Assembly: GCA_964592425.1 (NCBI GenBank)
Contig: CAZQCG010000012.1
Coordinates: 62,001 to 126,000 of the forward strand
Origin: Viridilinea sp964592425
Lineage (GTDB): Bacteria > Chloroflexota > Chloroflexia > Chloroflexales > Chloroflexaceae
Direction of reading: 5' to 3'
DNA: 64,000 nucleotides
Every line of letters begins with the position of its first letter. Positions within the stretch are counted from its first letter, which is position 1. The notes beneath the pieces are model-generated. The model was not told where the DNA came from. It worked only from the letters and a program-made list of their open reading frames with translations, and did no database searches. Made by a program: the position numbers and the translations under genes. This document shows, piece after piece, positions 16,637 to 26,891 of this stretch.

Positions 16637-17974
16637 ATGCGGATCGGGCTTGATTTCGGCACCACTAATTCGAGCGCGGCGATCTATGACGGTCAGCAAC
16701 TGACGCTCCTACCACTCGACGAGCGCTCACGCAATCCGAGCATCCTGCGCTCAACGCTCTTTATGACCCGCGAGGGCGCGGCTTACATCGGGCGTGAGGC
16801 ACTTGACCGCTTCACCGAGGGCAATGTCGGGCGCGAGATCGAGTATGAGTGGCGCTATATCGGAGATGCCGAAGTCACCTTCGCTGAGTTCGGTACGGTG
16901 CAGCAGGCGCTCTATGTCAAGGTTGAGGCCAATGCGCCTGGACGCCTCTTCCAGTCGCTCAAGACCGGCCTGCGCGACCGCAGTTTCAAACGCACCAATG
17001 TCTTCGGCACCTTCTATACACTCGAAGAGCTGATTGCCATCGTGCTACGGATGATCCTTGAGCGGGTCGAGGCCATGCTACCCGAGCCAGTCAGTGGGAT
17101 CGTTGTGGGCCGCCCGGTACACTATAGCCTCGACCCACAGGCCGACCAGCTCGCCTTTGAGCGCATGCAGGCGGCCTGCGAGCTCGCCGGACTACCGGCG
17201 GTGAGCTTCCTTGAGGAGCCGACGGCGGCGGCGCTCTCTTATGCCCAGACTGCCGCCAATGCCGAGCATGTGCTGGTCTTCGACTTTGGCGGTGGTACAC
17301 TCGATGTTACCGTGCTGCGCCTTGACAGCGCAGGCAGGCGCACCTTCCTGGCTACCGACGGTGTCCCGGTGGGCGGCGACCTGCTCGACCAGCGTCTGGT
17401 GATGGGGCGTCTGCTGAGCCATTTCGGAGCCGGAGCAACGATCGGCCCGCGGCGCCTGCCTTTACCCAGCCATATCCTTGACCACCTCTGCGAGTGGCAG
17501 CAGATCATTGAACTGACCCAGCCGCACTATCTGCAGATCATCGACGAGGCGATCGTGATTGGTGATCGCCCGCATGAACTGCGTGCCCTGCGCTCGCTTG
17601 TCAGCCAGAACTATGGCCTACCGCTCTACGAAGCGGTAGAAGCGGCCAAGTTACGGCTCAGCGAGGCACCTGAGACAGTGTTGAGCATGCATATGGGCGA
17701 GATTGCTTTTGATGAGCACATCCCGCGCTGGGATTTCGAGCGGCTGATCGGCCCTGATGTGCGTGCTGTCGAACGCTGCATTGACCGGGTGCTGACGAGT
17801 GCGGGGCTGACGCCTGCGGCGATCGACATCGTCCTGCGCACTGGCGGCTCATCGCGAGTGCCCCGTTTTGTACGTATGCTCGCAAGCAAATTCGGAGCCG
17901 CCAAGCTCCGCGAGCTGGATGTCTTCACCGGGGTAGCCTCGGGCCTGGCGGTCGCCGCCTGGGAGCGTGGCTGA
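16637..17974 (+). CDS. Hsp70 family protein (YegD-like)
   Basis: A 445-residue protein containing only the Hsp70/actin-like ATPase domain, without the DnaK substrate-binding domain. Visible are phosphate-1 MRIGLDFGTTNSS at the N-terminus, EEPTAAALSYA, phosphate-2 VFDFGGGTLDVTV and the adenosine motif TGGSSRVPRF. This layout matches YegD-type chaperones of unclear function. The ATG at 16637 places phosphate-1 at the very start; an in-frame start at 16574 would add 21 unlikely residues. The last 126 bp overlap the end of the convergent glycosyltransferase gene. Confidence 0.88.
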   Translation: MRIGLDFGTTNSSAAIYDGQQLTLLPLDERSRNPSILRSTLFMTREGAAYIGREALDRFTEGNVGREIEYEWRYIGDAEVTFAEFGTVQQALYVKVEANAPGRLFQSLKTGLRDRSFKRTNVFGTFYTLEELIAIVLRMILERVEAMLPEPVSGIVVGRPVHYSLDPQADQLAFERMQAACELAGLPAVSFLEEPTAAALSYAQTAANAEHVLVFDFGGGTLDVTVLRLDSAGRRTFLATDGVPVGGDLLDQRLVMGRLLSHFGAGATIGPRRLPLPSHILDHLCEWQQIIELTQPHYLQIIDEAIVIGDRPHELRALRSLVSQNYGLPLYEAVEAAKLRLSEAPETVLSMHMGEIAFDEHIPRWDFERLIGPDVRAVERCIDRVLTSAGLTPAAIDIVLRTGGSSRVPRFVRMLASKFGAAKLRELDVFTGVASGLAVAAWERG

Positions 17975-20857
17975 GGGACAGTCGTCTGTGGGCCAGGGCA
18001 GGATCGGCTGCTCATCAAAGGCAGCCCGGTAGTCTTCCAGGGAAATGCTGCGCTGCGGCCCATCCGGGGGCGTCTGCGCGTAGATACCGATACGATTCTC
18101 GCCTTCCACCTGAACCATGCCTGCCCGATAGTAACCCCTGGGCAAAGCCACATTGGTGCCAGCCAGGGCGATCAGGTAGCGCACGGGCGTAGCCCCGCAG
18201 CGCTGCAGGCCACGGGTGTACCAGGCGATCACTTCGGTGGACTGGTTACTCGCAAACGGCCCGCTCAACTCACCACGCCGATAGAGCTCGCCTATCGCCT
18301 TCCAGCCGTCCCGGCTGGGGAAGCCGAAGCGGGCCTGCTGGTCGATCGTCGTCGCCGCCGTGCCCCAGGCCAGGGGCAGCAGACGCGTTGCCGGGTAGGC
18401 CCGCTGGTATTCGGGCTGCTGCCGCACGTAGAGGGTCGCCTGGTGGAGGAGGCCCAGCAGCAGGAGCAGGCCCACACTGCCGGCCAGAGGCTGGTGTAGT
18501 GGCTTGACACGGGCCTGCCGGAGCCACTTGCTCAGCCCGGCCGCAGCCCAGCCAGCCAGGAGCAGGGCAGGCACAGCGGCAACGTAGACATGAGTGCGCG
18601 GCTGGGCCACCAGGAAGAGCATCGCGAGGCTGCCTGTACCGAACCAGAGCAGCAGGACGCGCAGGCCGGCGGGCGTGCGCGGTGCGAGAATCAAGGCCGT
18701 GATCGGTAGCATCAAGACGAGCACAGCCAGAGGCGAGCGGCTAAGCACCAGGGCCTCGTCCGGCCCACGTAGCACGTCAAGGGCAGCCCCGGCAACCAGC
18801 AAGACATACATGCCAGCCAGGAAGGGGGGGCGCACGAAACGCAGCAGATGAACGGTCAGACCACCGATCAACAAGAGCGCCAGCAACCAGATCACGCCAG
18901 CCAGGTTATAGAAGCTCAACAGCGCGTAGGTACCGGCCAGATTGTTGTAGAACGACCCGCTGGCCCCTGCCTGGCCCGTGCGCTCGCCAAGATGGGTGAC
19001 AGCCTCGGCAAAGTGGGGATGCAGCACAAAGGGTAGGTAAAAGCTCGCCAAGAGGACGCCGCCAACCAGCAGGGGCCAGGCCAGGCTGGCGACCCAATCA
19101 ATGGGCTGCCAGCGACGACGCCAGGCACCGAGCAGCACCAGCCAGGCCAGGGCCGGGGCGGCGAAGATCGCATCATAGTGGCCGAGCAGGCCAAAGGCGA
19201 AGAGCACGGCGGCCCCCGTCAGCAGCCGACGCACGGCGGTGGCCCCTGCGGCGAAGCGCCAGGCACACCAGAGTGCGCCCAATAACATCAGGATAACCAC
19301 GCTCTGGTACTGCACAATACGCGCAAAGGCGATCATAAAACCGTCGAGGGCCAGACCAAGGGCGGCAAACAGCCCAACCAAGCCATTCCCAGTCAGACTG
19401 CGCATCAATACGAAGCCACCCAGCACAACGCCCAGCCCGGCGAGGGCAAAGGGGAGCCGGGCGATCAACTCGGGTAACTGGCCGCTCAGCGCCAGAGGGC
19501 CTGCTGGCAAGAGCACTTGCACCGGCCCCTTCAGCTGGGTCAAAAGAACCTCCGCCTGACCCTGGACAAGCTGCGCAGCAGCGATCAGCACCGAGGCTTC
19601 GTCGTCGTGCAACTCGGCGCTACCCAGGAAGGGCAAGCGTAGCCCCGCTGCCAGCAGCAAGATCAGCCCAAGCAGCACCAGTGGCTGCGGCTCGTCATGG
19701 GGAGGGGCTGGCGAGCCAGGCGGACAAAGCCAGAGCAGCATGGCCCCCCCAAGCGCCAGCAGGTCGCAGGCAAGCAACAGGCCAGACGGCCCAGGGTGGA
19801 ACGGCAGCAGCGTACCTGCCAGGAGCAGCAGGAGCGACAACCCAAGTGCGCCACAGATGCCCAGCAACAAACGGGCCGCTGCGTCCGGCTCATCGGCGCT
19901 GAGGCGGCGACTGAGCAGCCAGCCCGGGGCCCATAGAATGAGCAAGGCTGCCCCGCCGCGCCAGGCTGCGGGCAACGACGACCAGAGCACAAGGTGGGCC
20001 AGGGTGAGCAGCGCGATGACGATGATCACCTCGCCATGCCGCCCATTACGCTGAAACCAGGCCAGCTGCGGCAGCTTCCAGGCAAGCAAGGCGAGGGCCA
20101 TGAGTAGGAGGCTCGTCAGAGCCAGGCCAGCGGGTTGCAAGGGCAACAGCCAGACCATACTGTAGAGATCGGCCCAGGCCCAGAGCGCCAGGGCCACGCC
20201 GAGCCAGGCCATCCCAGCGCTGATCCAGGGCCATCGTTGCGTCATTGGTGTAGCGACGGCCCATGCGCGGATGGCGATCCACAGAGCACCGGCCACACAG
20301 AGCATAGCCCAGATCAGCAGCGTGGCATAGCGCGCAGCCCATAGCCAGGATCGCGACCCTGAGTATGGCTGGAGCCACACCCAATCAACAGCCACCCCCA
20401 ACTCTCGCGGATCGTCGGCAGCCGGCTTACTCAAGTCAGTCTGCAGCGCGATACGGCCCCCACCTGGCATAGTGAGTGGCACAGGTGATCGCAACAGGGC
20501 ATGGTAGACGCGCCAACCCTGATCAACGGGAAAGAGCGCCAGTGGATGGGCGGGATCATTCACCGTCAACGCCAGGGTCTGCCCGCTATGGTTACCATGG
20601 AGGCGCACGCGCAGGAACAGATCACGGGTGACAAAAGCTGGCAGTTGCAGCGCACTGGATGGACCACTCCAGCGAAAATCGAGGGCTGCCGTCGGCTCGG
20701 GCTGGTAGAAATTGCTTACCAGGTAGGCATCACCAGGAGCCCCCAGATCAACCAGGCGAGCCGGTGGATCGAGGAGCCTCAGCAGCAACAGGGCCAGGCT
20801 CAGGCAAAGGATGAGCAGCGACGCAACCCACCAGGAGCCATACCAGCGCCGGAGCAT
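17849..20857 (-). CDS. Membrane glycosyltransferase, GT39/ArnT-like (PMT_2)
   Basis: A 1002-residue membrane protein. One N-terminal membrane segment is followed by an exported region of about 130 residues, then many hydrophobic segments. At about 400 come LRLPFLGSAELHDDEASVL and the downstream LIARLPFALAGLGVVLGGF, typical of lipid-phosphate-sugar-dependent GT39/GT83 enzymes, in which the acidic DDE loop is catalytic. A C-terminal soluble part follows (about 830-1002). It probably glycosylates an envelope protein or lipid. The last 42 codons lie antisense to the Hsp70 gene and have an odd charged composition. The amidase gene begins the run upstream, 20 nt away. Confidence 0.8.
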   Translation of the reverse strand: MLRRWYGSWWVASLLILCLSLALLLLRLLDPPARLVDLGAPGDAYLVSNFYQPEPTAALDFRWSGPSSALQLPAFVTRDLFLRVRLHGNHSGQTLALTVNDPAHPLALFPVDQGWRVYHALLRSPVPLTMPGGGRIALQTDLSKPAADDPRELGVAVDWVWLQPYSGSRSWLWAARYATLLIWAMLCVAGALWIAIRAWAVATPMTQRWPWISAGMAWLGVALALWAWADLYSMVWLLPLQPAGLALTSLLLMALALLAWKLPQLAWFQRNGRHGEVIIVIALLTLAHLVLWSSLPAAWRGGAALLILWAPGWLLSRRLSADEPDAAARLLLGICGALGLSLLLLLAGTLLPFHPGPSGLLLACDLLALGGAMLLWLCPPGSPAPPHDEPQPLVLLGLILLLAAGLRLPFLGSAELHDDEASVLIAAAQLVQGQAEVLLTQLKGPVQVLLPAGPLALSGQLPELIARLPFALAGLGVVLGGFVLMRSLTGNGLVGLFAALGLALDGFMIAFARIVQYQSVVILMLLGALWCAWRFAAGATAVRRLLTGAAVLFAFGLLGHYDAIFAAPALAWLVLLGAWRRRWQPIDWVASLAWPLLVGGVLLASFYLPFVLHPHFAEAVTHLGERTGQAGASGSFYNNLAGTYALLSFYNLAGVIWLLALLLIGGLTVHLLRFVRPPFLAGMYVLLVAGAALDVLRGPDEALVLSRSPLAVLVLMLPITALILAPRTPAGLRVLLLWFGTGSLAMLFLVAQPRTHVYVAAVPALLLAGWAAAGLSKWLRQARVKPLHQPLAGSVGLLLLLGLLHQATLYVRQQPEYQRAYPATRLLPLAWGTAATTIDQQARFGFPSRDGWKAIGELYRRGELSGPFASNQSTEVIAWYTRGLQRCGATPVRYLIALAGTNVALPRGYYRAGMVQVEGENRIGIYAQTPPDGPQRSISLEDYRAAFDEQPILPWPTDDCPSATLPGGDRQARGYPGEDIQLAELGGSEFACEHTYKTGHSR

Positions 20858-20877
20858 AGAGTTATCCCAGGTTGCGG

Positions 20878-22182
20878 TCAGAAACCAGCGAGGATCGCGT
20901 TGGCGATACGGGCGATCGCCTGGGCATAATTGCTACCCGGCACAGCCCAGCGTCCATTGAGGCCGCGCAAAGTCGGGGCGATGCCACGCTTAGCTATCGA
21001 CAGTGGGCGGACGGCAAGGGCCCGGACGATCAACTCACGCTGGGCGAGCTTGGCCTGACTATCAGTTATAGCATAGGCCAGCAGTCGCCCGACATGGGCC
21101 GGAATGGCCTCGTCCTTCCAACTGGCGAAGCTCAAACCCTCACGCCAGCTTCCGTCACGTTCGGCCCAGGCGCCCGTAACAGGCCGCGAAAGGGCGGAGC
21201 GACCAGTTACACCCAGGCCAGCGGGGTTACGCCGTGGGCGAGCAGCCCACCACGAATTGAGATTATCGGTCTCATGGATGAGCTGGGCAACTGCCAGCAG
21301 CGGGTCGAGGCCAACCTCGCTACAGATCTGCCAATAGGCAGGCAGGATGATCTGAGCCAGATCGTATGTGGTGTACTCGCCATGGGCGCGGCGCTCGATC
21401 GAGGCCAGAGCCTGGGCCGGGGTTGCCCGCGGCGGGGCGAGCAGGGTCGTATCGGCGTTGATCGGGCCCTGGGGGGAATGGCTACGCTCGGCCCAGACCT
21501 GCTGGAAGCGCGGCAGGTAAAAAGCGGGGGAGATCGCTGCGCCAGGGCAGGTTGGCTTATGAAACATACGATGTTCGGCGATCTGCCCGGCCTGCGGCCC
21601 CGAAACAAACTCGAAGGTGCCAAGCACTGCCTTCAGGCTACAGACGGCCGCTGCGACATTGGCAAGCACCGGCTCCGGCCAGGGCACATGCTCGTAATAG
21701 CCGACTACCTCGATGCCGATTGAGTAGTGCAACTGGTTGCCGGTATAGTAGGCATTGCCGCCAGCAGCGTGTATACCGACCGCAGCCATGGGCGTAAACG
21801 TGTAGATCGCCAGGTCGTCGATAAAGAGATGCGGCCCACGATCCCAGCCCAACTGAGTGTTGTAAAAATTGGCAATCGACTCGAGCTGGCCGAGGCGCTT
21901 CCCGATGCGTGCCGCCAGCGTCATCCCCTGCTCATTGGCATCCCAAACGGTTCCGGCAGGATAACGCGCCCACGAAGTCGAAGGGACAGCGGTGTGGTGC
22001 AGCACCACGAAATCGGGTTTGACTGCACCAAAATCGTAACTCTGCACATAGTGATCAAAGGCTGTCGGGGTGTAGGCTTGACCGGCATAGAGAAACGCCC
22101 CCAGGCTGGGCGGCACAGGCTGATCGTTGGCATCCGCATCGAAGGGCAGCGGATCGGCGATCCAGTCCTCGCTCGCGCTCAT
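20878..22182 (-). CDS. N-acetylmuramoyl-L-alanine amidase with C-terminal glucosaminidase-like domain
   Basis: A 434-residue peptidoglycan hydrolase candidate. The N-terminal amidase_2/PGRP domain (about 50-220) shows the zinc-site motif VVLHHTAVP (His 62/63), WDRGPHLFIDD, HYSIGIEVVGYYE and the second metal region HKPTCPG. The C-terminal region (about 270-434) has AVAQLIHETDNLNSWWAA, with a Glu placed as in the lysozyme-like glucosaminidase fold. No signal peptide is obvious, so export is unclear. The ATG at 22182 has CAGGAG 6 nt upstream; an upstream in-frame start at 22239 lacks one. It may be co-transcribed with the glycosyltransferase gene 20 nt downstream. Confidence 0.85.
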   Translation of the reverse strand: MSASEDWIADPLPFDADANDQPVPPSLGAFLYAGQAYTPTAFDHYVQSYDFGAVKPDFVVLHHTAVPSTSWARYPAGTVWDANEQGMTLAARIGKRLGQLESIANFYNTQLGWDRGPHLFIDDLAIYTFTPMAAVGIHAAGGNAYYTGNQLHYSIGIEVVGYYEHVPWPEPVLANVAAAVCSLKAVLGTFEFVSGPQAGQIAEHRMFHKPTCPGAAISPAFYLPRFQQVWAERSHSPQGPINADTTLLAPPRATPAQALASIERRAHGEYTTYDLAQIILPAYWQICSEVGLDPLLAVAQLIHETDNLNSWWAARPRRNPAGLGVTGRSALSRPVTGAWAERDGSWREGLSFASWKDEAIPAHVGRLLAYAITDSQAKLAQRELIVRALAVRPLSIAKRGIAPTLRGLNGRWAVPGSNYAQAIARIANAILAGF

Positions 22183-22235
22183 GGCCCACTCCTGCACTAC
22201 GCATGGCAAAGGCGGCCCATGATAACACAACCGCC

Positions 22236-22934
22236 TCAAGGGGTGAAGCCCAGACCACGCTCACGCATGCTCACATAACGACCGCGCCCGATGACCAGGT
22301 GATCAAGGCATTCGACATCAAGCAACTTGCCTGCCTCGACAATCTGGCGCGTCACGAGGATATCTTCAGGGGAAGGGGTCGGATCGCCTGAAGGGTGGTT
22401 GTGGGCCACGATCAGCGCTGCACTGTTACGCCGGATGGCCTCCTTATAGACTTCACCGACCCGGATCATCGCGCTGTTGACCGAGCCGATGTAGATCGTT
22501 GTGATCTGCTGCACCCGGTTTTTGGTATCAAGCAGCACCGCTCGCAGGTGTTCCTGGTCAAGATGGCCCATTTCGACCATCAGCAGGGCTGCCGCATCAG
22601 CAGGCGAGCGGATCTGCAGGCGCTCTTCAGGGCCAGCCAACAAGAGGCGCCGCCCAATTTCGAGCGCCGCCTTGATCGTCGCGGCCTTGGCGGCACCAAT
22701 GCCATGGCGGGTGCAGAGGTCGTTGTACTCGGTGCTTTGCAGGCCGGACCAGCCACCGCATTCGACCAGGATCTGCTGAGCAAGCTGCAGAACATTGGTG
22801 CCCGCTACACCGACCCGCAGCAAAATAGCCAGCAATTCGGCATCACTCAACGCGCCCGGCCCGACACTGGCCAGGCGCTCACGGGGCTGATCAGACAGTG
22901 GCAACTCCTTGATCCGCAGCCGGTACTCGTTCAT
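22236..22934 (-). CDS. radC: RadC family JAB-domain protein
   Basis: A 232-residue protein of the RadC/YsxA family. The N-terminal helix-hairpin-helix part (IKELPLSDQPRERLASVGPG, then ALSDAELLAILLRVG) precedes the JAB/MPN metalloprotease-like domain with motif AHNHPSGDPTPSPED. The family role is unresolved; links to DNA repair are historical. The ATG at 22934 has GAGGGAG about 7 nt upstream. The frame is open further upstream, into the repeat element at 23009-23162, which makes the longer start untenable. It ends 53 bp before the amidase start on the same strand. Confidence 0.92.
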   Translation of the reverse strand: MNEYRLRIKELPLSDQPRERLASVGPGALSDAELLAILLRVGVAGTNVLQLAQQILVECGGWSGLQSTEYNDLCTRHGIGAAKAATIKAALEIGRRLLLAGPEERLQIRSPADAAALLMVEMGHLDQEHLRAVLLDTKNRVQQITTIYIGSVNSAMIRVGEVYKEAIRRNSAALIVAHNHPSGDPTPSPEDILVTRQIVEAGKLLDVECLDHLVIGRGRYVSMRERGLGFTP

Positions 22935-23008
22935 CAGGTACTCCCTCACAAGCTTCTGCGAGGATGAGACCGTGAACCGGCAGTGAAGGATACGCAAATA
23001 GAGCGGGT

Positions 23009-23162
23009 GGGGGCAACCTGGTTGCCCCATACGCATGAACTTAAGGGGCCTGCGGCCCCTAAAACCCCACCCGAAGGGGAAATTCTCGGGGGCAATGCCC
23101 CCGAACCCCCGCCGGAAGGCTCGTCGCAAGGCTTACGTTCATGCCCATGCCAGGTTGCCCCC
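23009..23162. repeat. MITE-like palindromic element between radC and malate synthase
   Basis: A 154-bp element is bounded by perfect 13-bp inverted repeats (GGGGGCAACCTGG at 23009-23021 and its complement at 23150-23162). An inner pair CATGAAC / GTTCATG follows. Inside are two more hairpins: TTAAGGGGCC with GGCCCCTTAA-like symmetry near 23041-23062, and TCGGGGGCA-A-TGCCCCCGA near 23087-23105. It has no coding potential of its own and no clear target-site duplication. Confidence 0.7.
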
Positions 23163-23231
23163 ATACGCCCCAGCAAGGAGCGCTTTCTCCAGTGGGGCAC
23201 CCCTCGCGCAGCCTTCGCAGAGTTTAAAGAC

Positions 23232-24830
23232 TCAGTCGATCTGATCGTAGGCTGGCAGGGTGAGGAACTCGACGAACTCATCGCTGGTGGTGATGCGGTC
23301 AAAGAGCGCGGCGGCCTGCTCGTACTTGCCTTCGGCGTAGGCCGGGCCGAGCAGTTGGCGTACCTTCGCCAATTCCTCGGGCAGCATCGTCCGAAACATC
23401 TCGACGGTTACTTTGCGCCCGTCATCAAGCACACCCTTGGGGCTGCGGATCCACTGCCAGATCTGCGCCCGCGAGATCTCAGCGGTTGCAGCATCCTCCA
23501 TCAGATTAAAGACCGGTACACAGCCGTTGCCAGCCAGCCACGAGCCGAGGTACTGAATGCCGACGTTGATATTGAGGCGCAGGCCCTGCTCAGTGATCGG
23601 GGCTTCGGGGCCAAACTTGAGCATATCAGCGGCCGTGATGGTCACATCCTCACGCTTGCGATCGATCTGGTTGGGTGTCTTCATCACCGCGTTAAAAGCA
23701 TCGAGGGCGATCGGCACCAGGCCAGGGTGGGCCACCCAGGTGCCATCGTGACCATCAGTCGCCTCACGCTCCTTGTCGACACGCACACGGCCGAGGGCGG
23801 CCTCATTGGCCGCCGGGTCGTTCTTGATCGGGATCTGCGCCGCCATGCCGCCCATAGCGTGGGCATTACGACGATGGCAAGTCTTGATCGCCAGCAGTGA
23901 ATAGGAGCGCATAAAGTGGGTCGTCATCGTCACCAGGGCACGGTCGGCCAGGCAGAAGTCGGGGTTGGTGCGGAACTTCTTGATGCAGGAGAAGATATAG
24001 TCCCAGCGCCCACAGTTAAGCCCAGCTGAGTGCTCGCGCAACTCGTAGAGGATCTCGTCCATCTCGAACGATCCCAGAATCGTCTCGATCAGCACCGTGG
24101 CCTTGATTGTCCCCCTGGGCAGGCCAACGGCCTCCTGGGCCAGCAGGAAGATCTCGTTCCAGAGGCGTGCTTCGAGGTGACTCTCGAGCTTGGGCAGGTA
24201 GAAGTAGGGCGCACCCTGGACACTGATTGCCTGGCGGGCGTTGTGGAAGAAGTAGAGCGCGAAGTCGAAGATGCCGCCGGAGACCGGCTCGCCATCAACG
24301 GTGACGTGCTTCTCGTTGAGGTGCCAGCCACGCGGGCGCACGAAGAGGATGGCTGGTTCGGCCCCCAGGGCGTAGGCTTTGCCCTCGGGCGAGGTGAAGC
24401 TGATCGTGCGCATGAGCGCGTCGCGCAGGTTGATCTGGCCCTGGATCTGGTTATCCCAGCTGGGCGTATTGGCATCCTCAAAGTCGGCCATAAAGACCTT
24501 CGCGCCCGAATTGAGCGCGTTGATCACCATTTTCCGGTCAACCGGACCAGTGATCTCGACGCGGCGGTCGTTGATCTGGGCCGGGAACGGTGCGATCACC
24601 CAGTCGCCCTCGCGCACAGCAGCCGTCTCAGGGAGAAAAGCGGGCAACTTACCGGCATCAAGCTCGGCCTGGCGCACCTGGCGCTGAGCCAACAGCTCGG
24701 CGCGGCGCCCATTAAAGGCACGGTGCAGGCGGGCCACCAACTCCAGGGCGTCCGGTGTCAGGATCTCGCTGTAGGCAGAGGTCAGCGTGCCGGTGATCTT
24801 CATACCGGCGGGTAGTTGCAGATCGGCCAT
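23232..24830 (-). CDS. aceB: Malate synthase A
   Basis: Condenses glyoxylate and acetyl-CoA to malate, the second step of the glyoxylate shunt. The 532-residue protein is the A-type length. It shows GPVDRKMVINALNSGAKVFM followed by ADFEDANTPSW, the Arg-containing ILFVRPRGWHLNEKH, LNCGRWDYIFS, and a region matching the family signature with DGHDGTWVAHPGLV. The ATG at 24830 has an AAGGACGG upstream. It lies downstream of isocitrate lyase on the same strand; a 301-bp gap with palindromic repeats separates the two, so co-transcription is plausible but not certain. Confidence 0.97.
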   Translation of the reverse strand: MADLQLPAGMKITGTLTSAYSEILTPDALELVARLHRAFNGRRAELLAQRQVRQAELDAGKLPAFLPETAAVREGDWVIAPFPAQINDRRVEITGPVDRKMVINALNSGAKVFMADFEDANTPSWDNQIQGQINLRDALMRTISFTSPEGKAYALGAEPAILFVRPRGWHLNEKHVTVDGEPVSGGIFDFALYFFHNARQAISVQGAPYFYLPKLESHLEARLWNEIFLLAQEAVGLPRGTIKATVLIETILGSFEMDEILYELREHSAGLNCGRWDYIFSCIKKFRTNPDFCLADRALVTMTTHFMRSYSLLAIKTCHRRNAHAMGGMAAQIPIKNDPAANEAALGRVRVDKEREATDGHDGTWVAHPGLVPIALDAFNAVMKTPNQIDRKREDVTITAADMLKFGPEAPITEQGLRLNINVGIQYLGSWLAGNGCVPVFNLMEDAATAEISRAQIWQWIRSPKGVLDDGRKVTVEMFRTMLPEELAKVRQLLGPAYAEGKYEQAAALFDRITTSDEFVEFLTLPAYDQID

Positions 24831-24924
24831 CGATCCGTCCTTTCGGCTTTTTCACATTGTGGAAGTTGTTTCCACAGCCAGTGAACACAAAAAAACATCG
24901 AGTGGGTCACCCCAGCTGCGACCA

Positions 24925-25095
24925 GGCCAGGCGGGCGGGACGCCCGCCCTTCCGCGTAGCGCAACCCCCAACCCATAGCTGCTTCGGGGTTGGGAGGTAG
25001 GGGATAGGGGTTGCCGCGGCTGGACACCATCCACCACGCGCAGGTAGGGATGGGTTGGACAACCCTCTCCCGCAGAGCGGGAGAGGGAGGAGCAG
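24925..25095. repeat. Cluster of palindromic repeats in the aceA-aceB intergenic region
   Basis: The 24831-25131 gap has no gene. It holds three GC-rich palindromes: GGCGGGCG-gga-CGCCCGCC (24930-24948), CCCCAACCC paired with GGGGTTGGG (24966-24994), and CCCTCTCCCGC-aga-GCGGGAGAGGG (25063-25087). The last resembles the repeat at 10996-11022. These look like dispersed intergenic repeats; as RNA they could affect the aceA/aceB expression ratio. Confidence 0.7.
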
Positions 25096-25131
25096 AGGTT
25101 TACGCATTGGCCTGAGCGCTGACACCCTGGC

Positions 25132-26406
<1,275 letters not shown>

Positions 26407-26507
26407 TGTGCGGGTCCTTTCATTGAGGCGAATACAAGAGCCTATCTGCGCTGACTTCAAGCTGCAACACTGCATATCGCACAGCTCTGACGCCAAGCTC
26501 TGGCGCT

Positions 26508-26535
26508 ATTATACCCGCTTAGGAGTTACGGACAA
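26508..26535 (-). promoter_or_regulatory. Promoter of isocitrate lyase
   Basis: On the minus strand TTGTCC (26530-26535), a 16-nt spacer and a perfect TATAAT (26508-26513), about 100 nt before the start codon. Confidence 0.75.
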
Positions 26536-26541
26536 GTTACA

Positions 26542-26571
26542 AATTCCACGAAGTGAGATAGAATTCCACGA
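26542..26571 (-). promoter_or_regulatory. Direct repeats upstream of the aceA -35, candidate activator site
   Basis: The 10-mer TCGTGGAATT (minus strand) occurs twice, at 26562-26571 and 26542-26551, exactly 20 bp apart, or about two helical turns. The nearer copy ends 6 bp from the -35. This fits binding of a dimer or two protomers on one face. Confidence 0.5.
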
Positions 26572-26768
26572 TACGGAAAAATTTAACAGCACTGCGCCCG
26601 CATGCCCGCTGCTCTAGGCGCAATACTTTTCAGATAAGCTCACGCAAAGCCGCAAAGCCGCAAAGCTTCTGCGTCTGATCGGCCTTGATCGATCTGCGCT
26701 TGCCCCTATTTGAAACGTATTGGCTCTAGGCAATGCGGATGTCGATGAGCATTCCGCTGCTCTGAGAA
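26572..26768. other. Gene-free intergenic stretch with an 8-bp tandem repeat
   Basis: No convincing gene is present between the aceA operator and the SPFH gene end (27053), apart from a doubtful 40-codon frame. A threefold direct repeat of CGCAAAGC lies at 26643-26666. The base composition here is less GC-rich than in the coding parts. Confidence 0.5.
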
Positions 26769-26891
26769 ATGGACAGCTATCTCGACCAGGCTGCGGGGAT
26801 TCTGGGCGGAAAAACCGCTGGCGTGGCTAGACTGAGCCCCACGGCGCGCCAGATGGCTGACCGTATCGCCACGCGCCTGCTAGTACGCTAA
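26769..26891 (+). CDS. Doubtful 40-codon ORF
   Basis: ATG at 26769 opens a 40-residue frame with helix-like, charged composition (LSPTARQMADRIATRLLVR at its end). There is no good ribosome-binding site, and the stop falls in the first arm of a palindromic element (26879-26980). It could be a small gene, a remnant of a longer one, or chance. Confidence 0.2.
   Translation: MDSYLDQAAGILGGKTAGVARLSPTARQMADRIATRLLVR

Noticed and set aside
22935..23129. N-terminal extension of radC
   Set aside because: The frame is open, but it runs through a palindromic repeat, and the conserved protein starts at 22934 with a good ribosome-binding site.
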